A stretch of DNA of 64,000 nucleotides. Origin: Hetaerina americana. Its lineage: Eukaryota; Arthropoda; Insecta; Odonata; Calopterygidae. The notes under the pieces were generated by a model. It ran no database searches. It was not told where the DNA came from and was given only the letters and a program-made list of their open reading frames with translations. The DNA lies in contig JAKTNV010000005.1 in the NCBI GenBank assembly GCA_022747635.1, forward strand, positions 42,050,238-42,114,237, in the 5' to 3' direction. The position numbers and the translations under genes are program-made. Shown here piece by piece: positions 9,930 to 20,085 of the stretch; the first letter of the stretch is position 1; each line of letters begins with the position of its first letter.

Positions 9930-11640
9930 GGACACCAACAATAACAGGTTCATCAAGCGTGATGACCGCGGCCGCCCCGTCTCAATTTCTTTAATTGAGG
10001 GCAATAAGGGAAGCGCCCGGCGGGTATCCATTCATACCATCATTCATGCTGCAGTCTCCAGATATAGAAGTGTCGTGGACCGTTCCCGACGCCACGCGCC
10101 CGATGTTTCCATCATAAGCAGAGATTCGCCGACGTGACTAATCGCCCGCATGGTTTTGCAGTGTAGGGGTATGAGGAAGGGGGAGGGATGAGGAAGCAAT
10201 AATTCAATTAGCGCCGACCCACCCTCGAGCGGAGAGCCGACTGCACAGAGTGTGGAGGACTCCCGGAGAATCCCATTCACGGTCCGACTCTCGTGCCGCC
10301 TCGACCTTTTCGTCCGGGACCACCATTTCGTAATGTTTCACAGGCATGTACCCTCGATCTCTCTCTATCTGTTTCTCCCTCCTTCTCACCCTCTCAGAGC
10401 GGATGGTGCGATCGGAGATGATGGGGAGGGTGGGGGGTCCGGGAGTGGAAGAAGGGATGGGAGGGTCTGGGATCCGTGTCGTCAGAGTGACTTCTCACCC
10501 CCCGCGAGATGCGCAGACAGGGATAATAAACCAAACGCTACCCCAGCGACCCCCGTCCGCTCTCCCGTCCGCACCTCCCCTCCCCGGATCCCCAAACCCC
10601 CACGCTACCACCACCCCCTCCGGCCCCTCGACGCCCGAGTCCACGATCCCCGAGTCTTTTCACCCACCGGCGATTTTCACCGTCCGATTCCAGTACCAAG
10701 GGAGCTCACGTTAGTCTTTATTCGATGAAATTAGGAGCATTCCTCCAATGAGATCTCCCTTCCCAATATTTTGAAACAATTCATCAGCTATTTACTCATA
10801 TAATACGAAGAAGATGGGAATAGCGGGCAGAGGAAATACTGAAATGTAGAGACTTGAATTCAGAGGATGTTTATGTTTTTCCTGTTGTGCTTTGGTACCC
10901 TATTTGTCAAAAGTCATCTATGCCAAGTTTTAGAGACACGTATCCTTTGTTCGTGCATATATTTGTTTTTAAGGGGTGCTCCCTTTGACAACACATTGAC
11001 CATACATCCCTGAGAGCCCATCCCACTCCTTCTTCCTCTCCTCTTGTCATTAGTCACGGCGTCTGGGAGCGTCGTCATGGCAGCGATGACGCCGGCGAAA
11101 AGAGGGTGTGCCCGTCCACTCCCCCTTCGGACTCCGCCCTCCCTCCTCCCACCCCCATCATCCTCCCGACCAAATATTTCCCCCTCCTCCCCCGAATTAG
11201 TCTCAATCGCCCCCAATTGAAGTCCCAGGGGTAGACGCTACGAGAGCGCCTGCTGCTGAACTTTCCCGAGAGGCACAAGGGTGGCTGGCCCCATGAGCGG
11301 GAAGCGGGGGTTTGTGACGGGTGGGAGCGAGGGGGTGACGTGTGCGGGGGTGGGCAGAGGGCGTGGGTCAGGACTTTCGGAGTGGAGGGGGGAGGCAGAC
11401 CTTCGTGGGATTGAGGGAGGGGATCCGTCAGAGGGAGGATTTTTCGCGGCTCTACATCTCCCCACCGTCACCGTCGATCCTCATCGAACGATCACTTGGG
11501 GAGGAGGGACAGGGAGGACGATCCCAGACGCCGCCGCTACCCGTGTGGTCGCTCATGAAAGTCGAGATGCCCGCGGTGCGACTACCTAATTCATGGGTCC
11601 CCACGTGGCATTCGGCGCATGCCTCGCCTTTGAACTAATC
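9930..11640. other. Long GC/CpG-rich island
   Basis: This is one of the longest GC-rich stretches in the window, with CCCCTCC/GGAGGGG-type asymmetric runs around 10400-10680, 11100-11220 and 11280-11520. Overlapping ORFs on both strands (up to 158 codons) are proline-, glycine- and serine-rich low-complexity products with no recognised domain, so none is called. It may be a regulatory CpG-rich region or an unrecognised exon. Confidence 0.35.
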
Positions 11641-11976
11641 CATAAGATCATCGGGGACTGCGTGTAGTTTGAGCTCATCTATCTCGGACTCATATTTTCA
11701 GTCAGCTATTCGGCTTACCTTTGATTGATCTCATCGACATTTAGTTCGAACTCATTGCGGATAACTGAAAGATATGAGAGTCCCACAAATAGTTACTGTG
11801 CCATGATGTGTCAACATTGAAACCTGGGTCGTGAGTAAAGTTTTATCTGTGAAAAATTGCATCTCTTCCATTTCTATATGATCTATTTAATTACTCGAGT
11901 ACCTTCAGACTTACACCTCACCAAGCCGGTAGAACAATTATGAATAAGTCCAAGCAAGTTTTGACGGGAAAAGGTC

Positions 11977-12021
11977 GCTCCGAACCTTGACAATACGAGG
12001 AGTATTGTCAAGGTTCGGAGC
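11977..12021. repeat. Perfect 19-bp inverted repeat with 7-nt loop
   Basis: GCTCCGAACCTTGACAATA (11977-11995) is followed by CGAGGAG and its exact reverse complement (12003-12021). A transcript would form a 19-bp hairpin. It is too short and too perfect for a typical animal pre-miRNA, and no T-run follows. It may be the centre of an old fold-back element. Confidence 0.9.
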
Positions 12022-12638
12022 ACTAAGGAGAAAGTATCTAGGTTATAGAGTGGAAATAGAGAAAATCATGGGTGCCATAGGAAAAGCTTGTTGCCTTCCC
12101 AGTCACAAAGATCAGTTTCGGAAACATAAAATTAATCCTTAGCTGAGCCGGGAGTCTTGCTGCAGTCGAAAAGTTTTGTTTCCAACGAGTGTCTAGCCCG
12201 TACTTTCGATAAGACCCGGTGTTTAGGAATTAAATAGTTTGTTGAATCGCGCACACACCATGTGGAATTCGTAATGCTAATAAAATATATTAATAGAATA
12301 TTAGATGTGCACGTGAAAAAATATTTCAAAATACATCTAAAAAAATCTTGTTTTAATTGAAGACAAAGCAAAAAATCAAAGTCATGTTTTACTAGGCTAA
12401 CTTAAAAAATCTTAAGCCTAAAAATATCCTTAAATAAGCTTAAAAATTTGTTTTTGCGCTAATTTAACCTTTCAAAGACTACGATAAAAAAACGAAAGCC
12501 AAGATTCCTAGAGGCCACGCTCAACAAAAAAGTTTAAATAGCGCTTTATTATGACGTTGTCATATTCCTCGTATTTTTCATTACCACATTTAGTGAAACG
12601 TTTTCTATTTGCACTGAGTTATTTTCTACCGGCACTAA

Positions 12639-12641
<3 letters not shown>
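12022..12641. other. AT-rich non-coding spacer
   Basis: Nothing recognisable; several short AT-rich ORFs only. Confidence 0.3.

Positions 12642-12698
<57 letters not shown>
12642..12698. repeat. (TA)n microsatellite
   Basis: An uninterrupted TA run ending just left of the fold-back at 12731. Confidence 0.95.
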
Positions 12699-12702
<4 letters not shown>

Positions 12703-12730
12703 TATACACAAACACTCACACGAGCAGCAT

Positions 12731-12973
12731 AATATTTGGACGGTACAATAGAACACAAATAAAATAGTAACACTTAAAAGGACACTCACATTGTAAATTG
12801 TTTAAGCTTTCGGCCTTCTTCAAGTAAGACTCACTTGCATAGCAAGTAAGTAAGTCTTCAAGTAAGAGTCTTACTTGAAGAAGGCCTCGGAGAAGGCCGA
12901 AAGCTTAAACAATTTACAATGTGAGTTTCCTTTTAAGTGTTACTATTTTATTTATGTTATATTGTGCCGTCCA

Positions 12974-12979
<6 letters not shown>
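12731..12979. repeat. Fold-back repeat between two (TA)n tracts
   Basis: AATATTTGGACGG at the left end and CCGTCCAAATATT at the right are reverse complements, and the match continues through arms of roughly 100-120 bp (CACATTGTAAATTG against CAATTTACAATGTG). The right arm has an extra short duplication around GAAGGCCTCGGAGAAGGCC. The right arm reads CTTGAAGA, GGCC...GGCC, GAAA, AGCT, T, which parallels the hammerhead-like layout of the other two palindromes. However, the first core base is T rather than C, so this copy is probably degenerate. TA runs touch or lie close to both outer ends. Confidence 0.75.

Positions 12980-13010
<31 letters not shown>
12978..13010. repeat. (TA)n microsatellite
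   Basis: A TA run directly adjoining the right end of the fold-back. Confidence 0.9.
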
Positions 13011-13012
<2 letters not shown>

Positions 13013-13948
13013 CTTATTACAGTTATTGCAAGCACTATTATATTCAAGTAATTATTATAACTCCAGGAATCCGGGATGATCTTATGAGCTAACAGTACAG
13101 ACAACAGATGACGATCCCGACAGTGTTTGGAGTCGATGCAATGGGAAACTTACTTTACATTTAGGCTATGCAGTGTTAGAAGGTAATGTTGACCGAATAT
13201 AGCAAGATCATAAATACTCAGCTCCATATAAGTTTCCCTTACAAGTTTCTATACCATTTACCCTGTGGTTATTTTATCCGTCCTCTCATCTTTTTATGTG
13301 GGCCTTGCCTCAAGGTAAAGAGTAGGGAAAGTCTTTCTTCGAAGTCCTTCTTCAAGGGCTGCCAACGCTTTATTAGGGAATATTTCATGACGATCTCTTT
13401 TGGGATGGCCATTTTTCATGTGCATTTATGACTTACTCTTTTGGATCCTCCAGAGTCGTATGCTGTGATAGGTCGCGTATCTCTCCCTGGGGTATGACGC
13501 AGGAAATCGTGGAAGGGAGATATGAAACGCGTTAGGAGGAGGGTGGAACGTCAGAAATTCGAGCAGAGAGCTGCTCTCAAGCTGCATCTCTCCGAAGCAG
13601 TAACTGAGAGTTTGGTTAAACATTTCGGAAATTAGAAAAAATGCAAACGCCTATGCATTTTGCTAGTCGATTCGGGACCCGAAAGGAGCAAGTAAATGGA
13701 TATTTCATCGCTCAGATATCGTGGCAGCTCTCCGCTTTCACAGTTGACCACGCTTAATCTACCTCCAGGCGAGCGGATATCAATGTATTGATTCACGCAA
13801 TTGCATTTGGTGGAAATTTCGAGATAGTATATCTAATTCTACATGTTAAAGCAGCCTCTCCTGTTCCTGAGAACATTTAGGAGCACCCTAGGTAGAATAA
13901 ATTAATGCTTTTGAATAAGGAGGCTGGGGGTAAAATATAAATAGAGTA

Positions 13949-13950
<2 letters not shown>
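13011..13950. other. Non-coding spacer
   Basis: No recognisable gene or repeat. Confidence 0.3.
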
Positions 13951-13996
<46 letters not shown>

Positions 13997-14068
13997 AAAT
14001 ATATAAAATGTATAATACATATAATATATTATATAATATATATATATAGATTATATAATAATATATAA

Positions 14069-14118
<50 letters not shown>

Positions 14119-14137
14119 GTTTATATATATACATATA
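13951..14137. repeat. Long imperfect (TA)n tract abutting mariner
   Basis: TA runs with short interruptions (TATAAAATGTATAATA-type) fill this span up to the TA dinucleotide next to the mariner at 14138. Confidence 0.9.
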
Positions 14138-15456
14138 CTACCTTGAACAAAAAGTTCCCGGAATAACCACCGTGTGGCGCTCCCATCGTTCCGATTTGAG
14201 TTCTGTTTTTTTTGTTAAATTGGTACATCTGTTGTTGATATTCCCTTTAAATCTTAGTGTCATAACTTGACATTTGCAAAAGTTACGTAGCCAAGAGTAC
14301 ATCTATCTCCTTGTGTGTTGGCGATTTTTTACTATTTCAGAAATGGATTTAAATTTGCAACAACGAACTTGTATTAAATTTTGCGTAAAAAACGGATTTA
14401 GTGGCGCACGGACGTTGGAAATGTTGGAAAAGTGTTTCGGCAACGATTCTCTAAAAAAACGGTCGTTTACCAGTGGCACGAGCGGTTCAGCAGTGGTCGT
14501 GAGTCAATCGAAGATGATGAACGCAGTGGCAGACCATCGACATCGAAAGTCGGTGAAAAAATTGATAAAGTAAAAGAAATGTTGGTCAATAACCGCTAAT
14601 TAACCATCGGAGAAATAGCGGAGGACTTGAACATTGCCTATGGATCCGCCCAAGACATTGTGGTTAATGATTTGGGTTTCCGTCGTGTAGCAGCAAAGTA
14701 CCTCAATTTCATGCAAAAAAGAGACCGTGTTGACGTCGCAAAAGACATGATTTGCGAGGCTGAATCCGATCCCACATTCATCAAAAGGATCATTACTGGA
14801 GACGAGACGTGGGTTTATGAGTACGACACGCAATCCAGACATCAGGCAAGTGAATGGCGTTCACCAAATGAGCCGAGACCAAAAAAACCACGTCGTTTTC
14901 AGTCAAAAAAGAAGGCAATGCTGACGGTTTTCATGGATTACAACGGTGTAGTGCATCATGAATTTTTGCCAGAAGGCCAGACAGTAAACAAAGAGTATTA
15001 TTTGGGCGTTATGAGACGTTTGCGTGAAGCAATTCGCCGAAAGAGACCAGAAATGTGGGCAGAAAACTCGTGGATTTTGCACCATGATAACGCACCGTCG
15101 CACAGTGCTATCATTATTCGTAATTTTTTTACGAAAAATGCAACAAATACCATCCAACAGCCACCGAATTCACCTGATTTGGCTCCCTGTGACTTCTTTC
15201 TGTTCAATCGAGTTAAAAAACCATTACGGGGAACGCGTTTTAGCAGCCGAGAGGAAGTAATGGAAAAATCGCAGGAAGCACTGATGGACATACCGAAAAC
15301 CGAATATAAAAAATGTTTCGAGGATTGGATCAAGCGCTGGCATAAGTGTGTTGCAGTCGATGGGGATTACTTTGAAGGGGACAATATAGATTTAGATGAA
15401 TAAACTTGTATTTTTAATTTTCTGAATAAATTCCGGGAAATTTTTGATCAAGGTAG
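14138..15456 (+). mobile_element. Full-length mariner element, 1319 bp, inactivated
   Basis: The left end CTACCTTGAACAAAAAGTT and the right end (reverse complement CTACCTTGATCAAAAATTT) form terminal inverted repeats of about 27 bp with two mismatches. TA flanks both sides (14136-14137 and 15457-15458). The length is normal for mariner. It sits between a (TA)n tract and MITE copy 2. The transposase frame is broken, so the element could move only with transposase supplied in trans. Confidence 0.95.
14343..15403 (+). pseudogene. Mariner DD34D transposase, one frameshift and one stop
   Basis: ATG at 14343 begins MDLNLQQRTCIKFCVKNGFS, the first helix-turn-helix region of mariner transposase. The frame shifts by one base in or near an A-run at about 14453-14460, and a TAA stop falls at 14597-14599. 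From there to 15403 the catalytic domain is open (about 258 codons). The triad is visible: first Asp in TGDETWVYEYD, second in HHDNAPSH, third in SPDLAPCDFFLF, with exactly 34 residues between the second and third, which defines DD34D mariner. The C-terminal segment FEDWIKRWHKCVAVDGDYFE is also typical. The enzyme would cut and paste DNA at TA sites in the nucleus, but this copy cannot make it intact. Confidence 0.92.
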
Positions 15457-15681
15457 TATGGAGATATCCGGATAAAATTTATGCTGCATATTAATTGATC
15501 CTTATTTGCATATTGCTGTTTTCGACGCCATCTGCAGAGTTCTAAAATGACGGTATTCGAAAGGTTAAGTAACACCCGGAGAAATCAGAGAACACTTTGG
15601 ATGGTGACTAGGTAGAAGAGTCTTAAGAATAACAAATGAAAATTAAGTTTCTATCTCGTAATTTTTAGTAATAATTACACT
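15457..15681 (-). mobile_element. MITE copy 2, partial, inverted relative to copy 1
   Basis: Reverse complement of the interior of 8505-8784: GGAGATATCCGGATAA, GACGCCATCTGCAGAGTTCT and GTAGAAGAGTCTTAAGAAT are shared, with scattered differences. It begins immediately at the TA duplicated by the mariner insertion, so mariner either hit this MITE or joined it secondarily. The left terminal repeat is missing, and the right end degrades after AGTAATAATTA. Confidence 0.8.
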
Positions 15682-17508
15682 ATAACACTATACCATTTAC
15701 GGTGAACTCCAGGAGCCAATTAACGCTATATTTACCCATACCATGTTGATGCAAAGACCCTCGATGACGTGAAGGTGGATCCGTGGTTTAATGACTCCTC
15801 CCGTGTTTCATTATTTTGGTAGGCGAAAGTTTTGCCGACTTTTAAGTCGAAGTATTCCATTCAGAAGTCTTTGAGCTTGAAGACACCAGAATCAGGAAGA
15901 AACTCTTTCAGATTTTTTTATGACAGCTTTTTAATTATAACGATAGAAAAACTTTGTTCACCACTGAAATTAAACAATGACTGATCGCCTTCTGTTACCG
16001 ATGAACGAATACAGTGAATGAACGTGACGTGCGTACATATTGATCATCCTTTTTTGCCATTCTATCAGCAAGATTGAAATACAATTTGAAAACTAAGTTA
16101 GCAATTTGCGACTGAAATTGTCAGAAAAAAAGCTGAAATTTGATGAAATTCACTCTTGTTTGCACTGAAAAATCTAAACGTCTTGAATTACACTTTTGAT
16201 TTAATATTAAGCTGAATGTCAATTAAATATGCAAAAAATCAAGACCAATAAGTCGGTGTTGGGGGTTTATGACACACGCGATACCCCGGAATCCAGTTAC
16301 ACACGAAACCAAAACGCTTTCATGAGCACTAAAATACTCTTTGTAATCCTTGAGGGCTAAAATTTGTATGGCTCTTTTAAAATATCAACAAATTGACGAC
16401 TGTGCCCTGTAAAGTATTTTCATAATCTAAAAACCATGTTTGTGACAATGTAAGATGTGTAATAATAGGAGATTGCTAAGGTTTCAGGAGCGATATGGCT
16501 TGCAATAACATTGAGAAGCGTTGGAGACACTTTTTAGAACTTCCATCATAATCTACAAAACTTCACATCAAGTATAAATACATCGTTTACATCGCATTAT
16601 ATTCGGAAGGGTTTATGGAAGACGTTTCAATGAAATAACAGTCGTAACCGGTGACAACGGTGGTAAATACATTGTTTATAGGGTCATATATTTTAAGTGG
16701 TGGAATACTTTGCTGTCATTTTTTCCTTCGTTTACAAGTATTCCCTCAAACAGAAAACAGAAAAGGATAACGCAGCCCAGTCACAACCATAATATCGCTA
16801 TCGAAAACATGGGAAATAAGGTCATAATCTGCTATTTATGTCTACCAGGGGCTGAGAAATTTTATTACACTCATTCAAAATCATTGTTTTTGGAGAACGT
16901 TAAGATAAATTTAATAATATAATTTATAGCACATAATGTAATAATAATATAATATTAATAATATAATATTATATCAGCGTAAGTAGAAATTAATTTAAAC
17001 CGTCATTATGAGTCATATCGAATCATTGGGAGAATTTTCGAGGCAGACTATAAAATCCCTCGGATAAGGCATTTGCATATCCTGGGAATGGACATTATAA
17101 ATTAGGTGACGTCTGAAATTGAAATTTATTAATGAATGAGTGGCGTCTTTTAATGATGAAAGACGCACGGCTAGAATTAAATTCCATTCGGCCGTTTATC
17201 TCCAATCAGTAAGTTTTAAAATGTTGTAGAAATATTACTTTAAGAAATAAATTTGCGGAATGAAGCAAGGTTAAACACAATGACACCTTCTCGAAATTTT
17301 AATCGCATTTTTAATCAATTTAATGATTTAAGCATCAAAATTGAGTTGATGCAATTTCTGCAATTACATTAATCTATAAATATTTTTGGTATTTTCTCGT
17401 GTGTCATCTATACGTAAATAATACCACACATGACGTCAAAGGGGCGTTTTTTAGTGGCATAAGAGCACTGTTACTTTAGAAATTTAAGTTAACTTACACC
17501 TGTGTCCA
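15682..17508. other. AT-rich non-coding spacer
   Basis: No recognisable gene. An AT-only tract of TAATA-type repeats lies at about 16927-16976. Confidence 0.35.
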
Positions 17509-17600
17509 TGGTAGTCCAGCGGGGAGAACGCTAGGATAATGATCGGAGGCATTGGATTCAGTTCCGGGCGAATCCTCAGGGCACGCTCGGGGCCACCCAA
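17509..17600 (+). repeat. Possible tRNA-derived SINE head
   Basis: TGGTAGTCCAGCGGGG resembles a polymerase III A box, and GGATTCAGTTCCGGGCGAATCC downstream contains a degraded B-box-like segment. No target duplication or tail was identified, so this is weak. Confidence 0.3.
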
Positions 17601-17819
17601 GCTGCGCTACGTGAGATGTCTACATAAAACATCATTGCATTGACCAAAGAAAAATGAACAGATTAAACATAAAAAAAACCACTCACTTCTTTATTTTGGT
17701 GGTCCTAGGATATCATGGTCAAGGTCAGCGACTCCTCTACTCTAATGAAGGGGGCTGGGATCATCGAAGTATAACAGTGAGTGGTTTTTGTTATGATACA
17801 TATGAATACATATGCATGT

Positions 17820-17890
17820 CGATTGCTTTGTGTTTGTGTGTATTGTGTGCGTTCGTTTTGGAATATTATAAATGCATATGTGCGCGTATA
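17820..17890. repeat. Left arm of a fold-back that flanks the Gypsy insertion
   Basis: CGATTGCTTTGTGTTTGTGT and the following 50 bases are reverse-complementary (about 85% by eye) to 24417-24486. Together with the (TA)n tracts between them they form a fold-back with a TA core, into which the Gypsy element inserted. Confidence 0.75.
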
Positions 17891-17899
17891 TATTTTTAC

Positions 17900-17919
17900 A
17901 CATATATATATATATATAT
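17900..17919. repeat. (TA)n target of the Gypsy insertion, left part
   Basis: A TA run ending directly at the 5' LTR. Its last ATAT matches the ATAT after the 3' LTR, so a 4-bp target duplication is compatible, though not provable inside a TA repeat. Confidence 0.85.
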
Positions 17920-18578
17920 TGTGACGTTGTGCTTGGCGCAGCGTCACTTGCCCAGTTCGAATACGCGCGCCCCTCTCGCGAGCCGTAGAACGGCGGGGCG
18001 CTATCTGTGGGCGCCGACAATGTATGTAAGAAAAAAGAAGAGCGGGGCGCGCCGCGCGCGGAGAGTGCCGGCCAACACGTGGTAAGGAGAGTTCGTTGTG
18101 AGACGTCCGAGAGAGAAGGTCGTGTGCTATCATCGTCGAGTCACCGACAGCCCGCGAACACCGGTGGTGCGCGTGCCAGCAACCGACCTCGCCGTGTGGG
18201 CCCCCCGCAGGCCCCGACCGGAACACCGTGGCCCAGCAGGCGTCGGCACCGCGCGTCATGTTTGCTTGGGAGCGCCCACACCTTTTCTTGTGATAATAAA
18301 TAGTTCTTATGAAGTTTACTCGTCGGAGTCCATTTTTATGCGCCTCCTTGCGTCCCTCGTGATTTCAGCTGAAGAGCCGCTGCCCACCCCGGGGCACATC
18401 AAAGGTGAGCGAGCCCTCCCCTGGGACGAGGAGTGTGATGGGCCAGGTGACAGCCAGCGGCGTGACTCTGCGGCTAGCCATGCGGCTAGCCTGGCGCCCT
18501 CAAAACAAGTAGAGTCGCGGCCTCCCTTGTCTCGCGGTATCGGGGAAAATTTATCTATAAATTAAATACCGCGTCACA
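17920..18578 (+). repeat. 5' LTR of the Gypsy element (659 bp)
   Basis: Starts TGTGACGTTG and ends CCGCGTCACA, giving a 7-bp terminal inverted repeat. GC-rich apart from the middle. AATAAA at 18295-18300 is the likely polyadenylation signal when this sequence serves as the 3' LTR. No clear TATA box. ORFs on either strand inside the LTR are not real genes. Confidence 0.95.
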
Positions 18579-18580
18579 AA

Positions 18581-18598
18581 TGGCGCCCAACGTGGGGC
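18581..18598 (+). promoter_or_regulatory. Primer binding site, tRNA-Lys type
   Basis: TGGCGCCCAACGTGGGGC, two bases after the LTR, is the sequence class complementary to the 3' end of tRNA-Lys(1,2), used to prime minus-strand DNA synthesis. Confidence 0.85.
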
Positions 18599-19375
18599 AG
18601 CCTTTCTATTGTTGTGCGAGAAAAGTGACAATTATATTTCGAGAGTGCCCATGAGGCGCGAGTGTAAAATGGCGTCGCGTCGGCCTTGACGAGGCAACAA
18701 TGGTGTGAAGGAGAGCGAGCGGAGTGATACCGGCATGGTGTGCATAGCGTGTGTGTGAGCGGGAACGATGCGTGATTAACATCGCGCGAGCGCCAGTTAT
18801 TACATACAGCTCTTTCGCGAGCGGTATACAATTTTTCTATTTGATTTATAAATTAGTCCTTTTTTTTTGCTATACATTTTCATGAAATTAAAAAATTTAA
18901 AATTCTTTGTGAGGGAAGCAGTAAATAAGAGATTATAATTTCTACTCAATCTTTTGTACTTGAATGTGGTTTGTGCGGTTGCTTTGAGTGGTTGCTTGGC
19001 GTTGAGGGTGGGATGAAAGCTGTGAACATTCCCGAGGCGACTTGTTTCCAGTTAAGTTGCGGAGGGACGATCGGTTTCTAAGATTAACTACTATTAATGG
19101 CGTGAGGGAAGCTCCGTGCGTAGCCACGTATCCCCAGAGTGGCAGAGGATCCTTTGAAAAGAGGAAGCGGAGTTTGTACTTTTTGAATTTTGAGGTTAGG
19201 TTATGCTTTTAATATAGAATTCTGATTTATTCTACCCTATTTGTTATAATAACTGTAGAACAGGGAAATATCTTTAGATTAGGATTAAATTTTTGCAGTA
19301 AGCGTATTTTAGGTTAGGTGGGGCAAATCCTTTAATTATTCAATAGGTTAAGAATTTTCTTCTTCCTAATTTACA

Positions 19376-20085
19376 ATGGAGGGTGACACTGGATTTTTGG
19401 CGAGATATCAGAGAGATATGAGGGCACTGCTACGGCATTCAGCGGTAAAGGCAGAATTTGAAATAATTAAGCAAATGAGTGAAGAAGAGGTGGAAAATGA
19501 GTTGTCAAGTAAAGGACACTCCTTGGTAGGGCCACTCTTAGTGCGCAAAGAGCGATTATTGCGGGCTAAGCTTCTTTTGGCACAACCACGGTTAGGGACA
19601 CCATGGTCAAAGAATTGGACGAGGATGTGCAGCCTGACGATGTAACCCTCTCAGGAGCTTTATACGCCTTAAACTGGGACGAAGGCCTAGATGCAGGGCG
19701 GAAAATGAAACGAGCATGCAGTAGAGGGCATAAAAAGAAGCACATCGAGACGGAGAAAGTTGCCGCAAGCGACGGAGAAATTAATGAGGAACTGAACCCC
19801 ATTCGGACCATTACAGGAAACGCAGCGGGGGGCCCTCAGCCCAAACTGCCGCTGATGGACTCATATGATTTTCCGCCGCTGGGGGAAAGGAAAGAAGCGT
19901 CAGATTTGACCAGAGAAAAGGAAGAACTGCGCATTCTGCCTTCGGAAGCGAAATCAAATCAGAAAGAGATACCAGTACAGAGCGACCGCAACTCTGAGGA
20001 AATAAAGGAGTTGCGGAGTCAATTGCAACAGCAGAACGAGATGATCAACAACCTAACGGATGGAATTAGCCGAATTTTCGCCTAG
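19376..20085 (+). pseudogene. Gag-like ORF of the Gypsy element, frameshifted
   Basis: ATG at 19376 opens MEGDTGFLARYQRDMRALLR, a charged, largely helical stretch that closes at 19645. The reading continues in another frame from about 19603 to 20085 with acidic, lysine-rich sequence and a glutamine-rich end (IKELRSQLQQQNEMINNL) that could form a coiled coil. The join near 19590-19605 needs a one-base shift, so the polypeptide is broken or the shift is programmed. There is no slippery sequence I would defend. No zinc-knuckle CCHC box is visible. The position between primer site and pol is the main evidence for gag. Sequence homology was not recognised. Confidence 0.6.

Noticed and set aside
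10252..10728. 158- and 122-codon overlapping ORFs rich in Pro, Ser and Arg
   Set aside because: Low-complexity products of a CpG-rich island, present in several frames at once.
17705..18565. ORFs of up to 184 codons on both strands, repeated at 23608-24351
   Set aside because: They lie inside the GC-rich LTRs and adjoining TA repeats; both LTR copies give the same products and no domain is visible.
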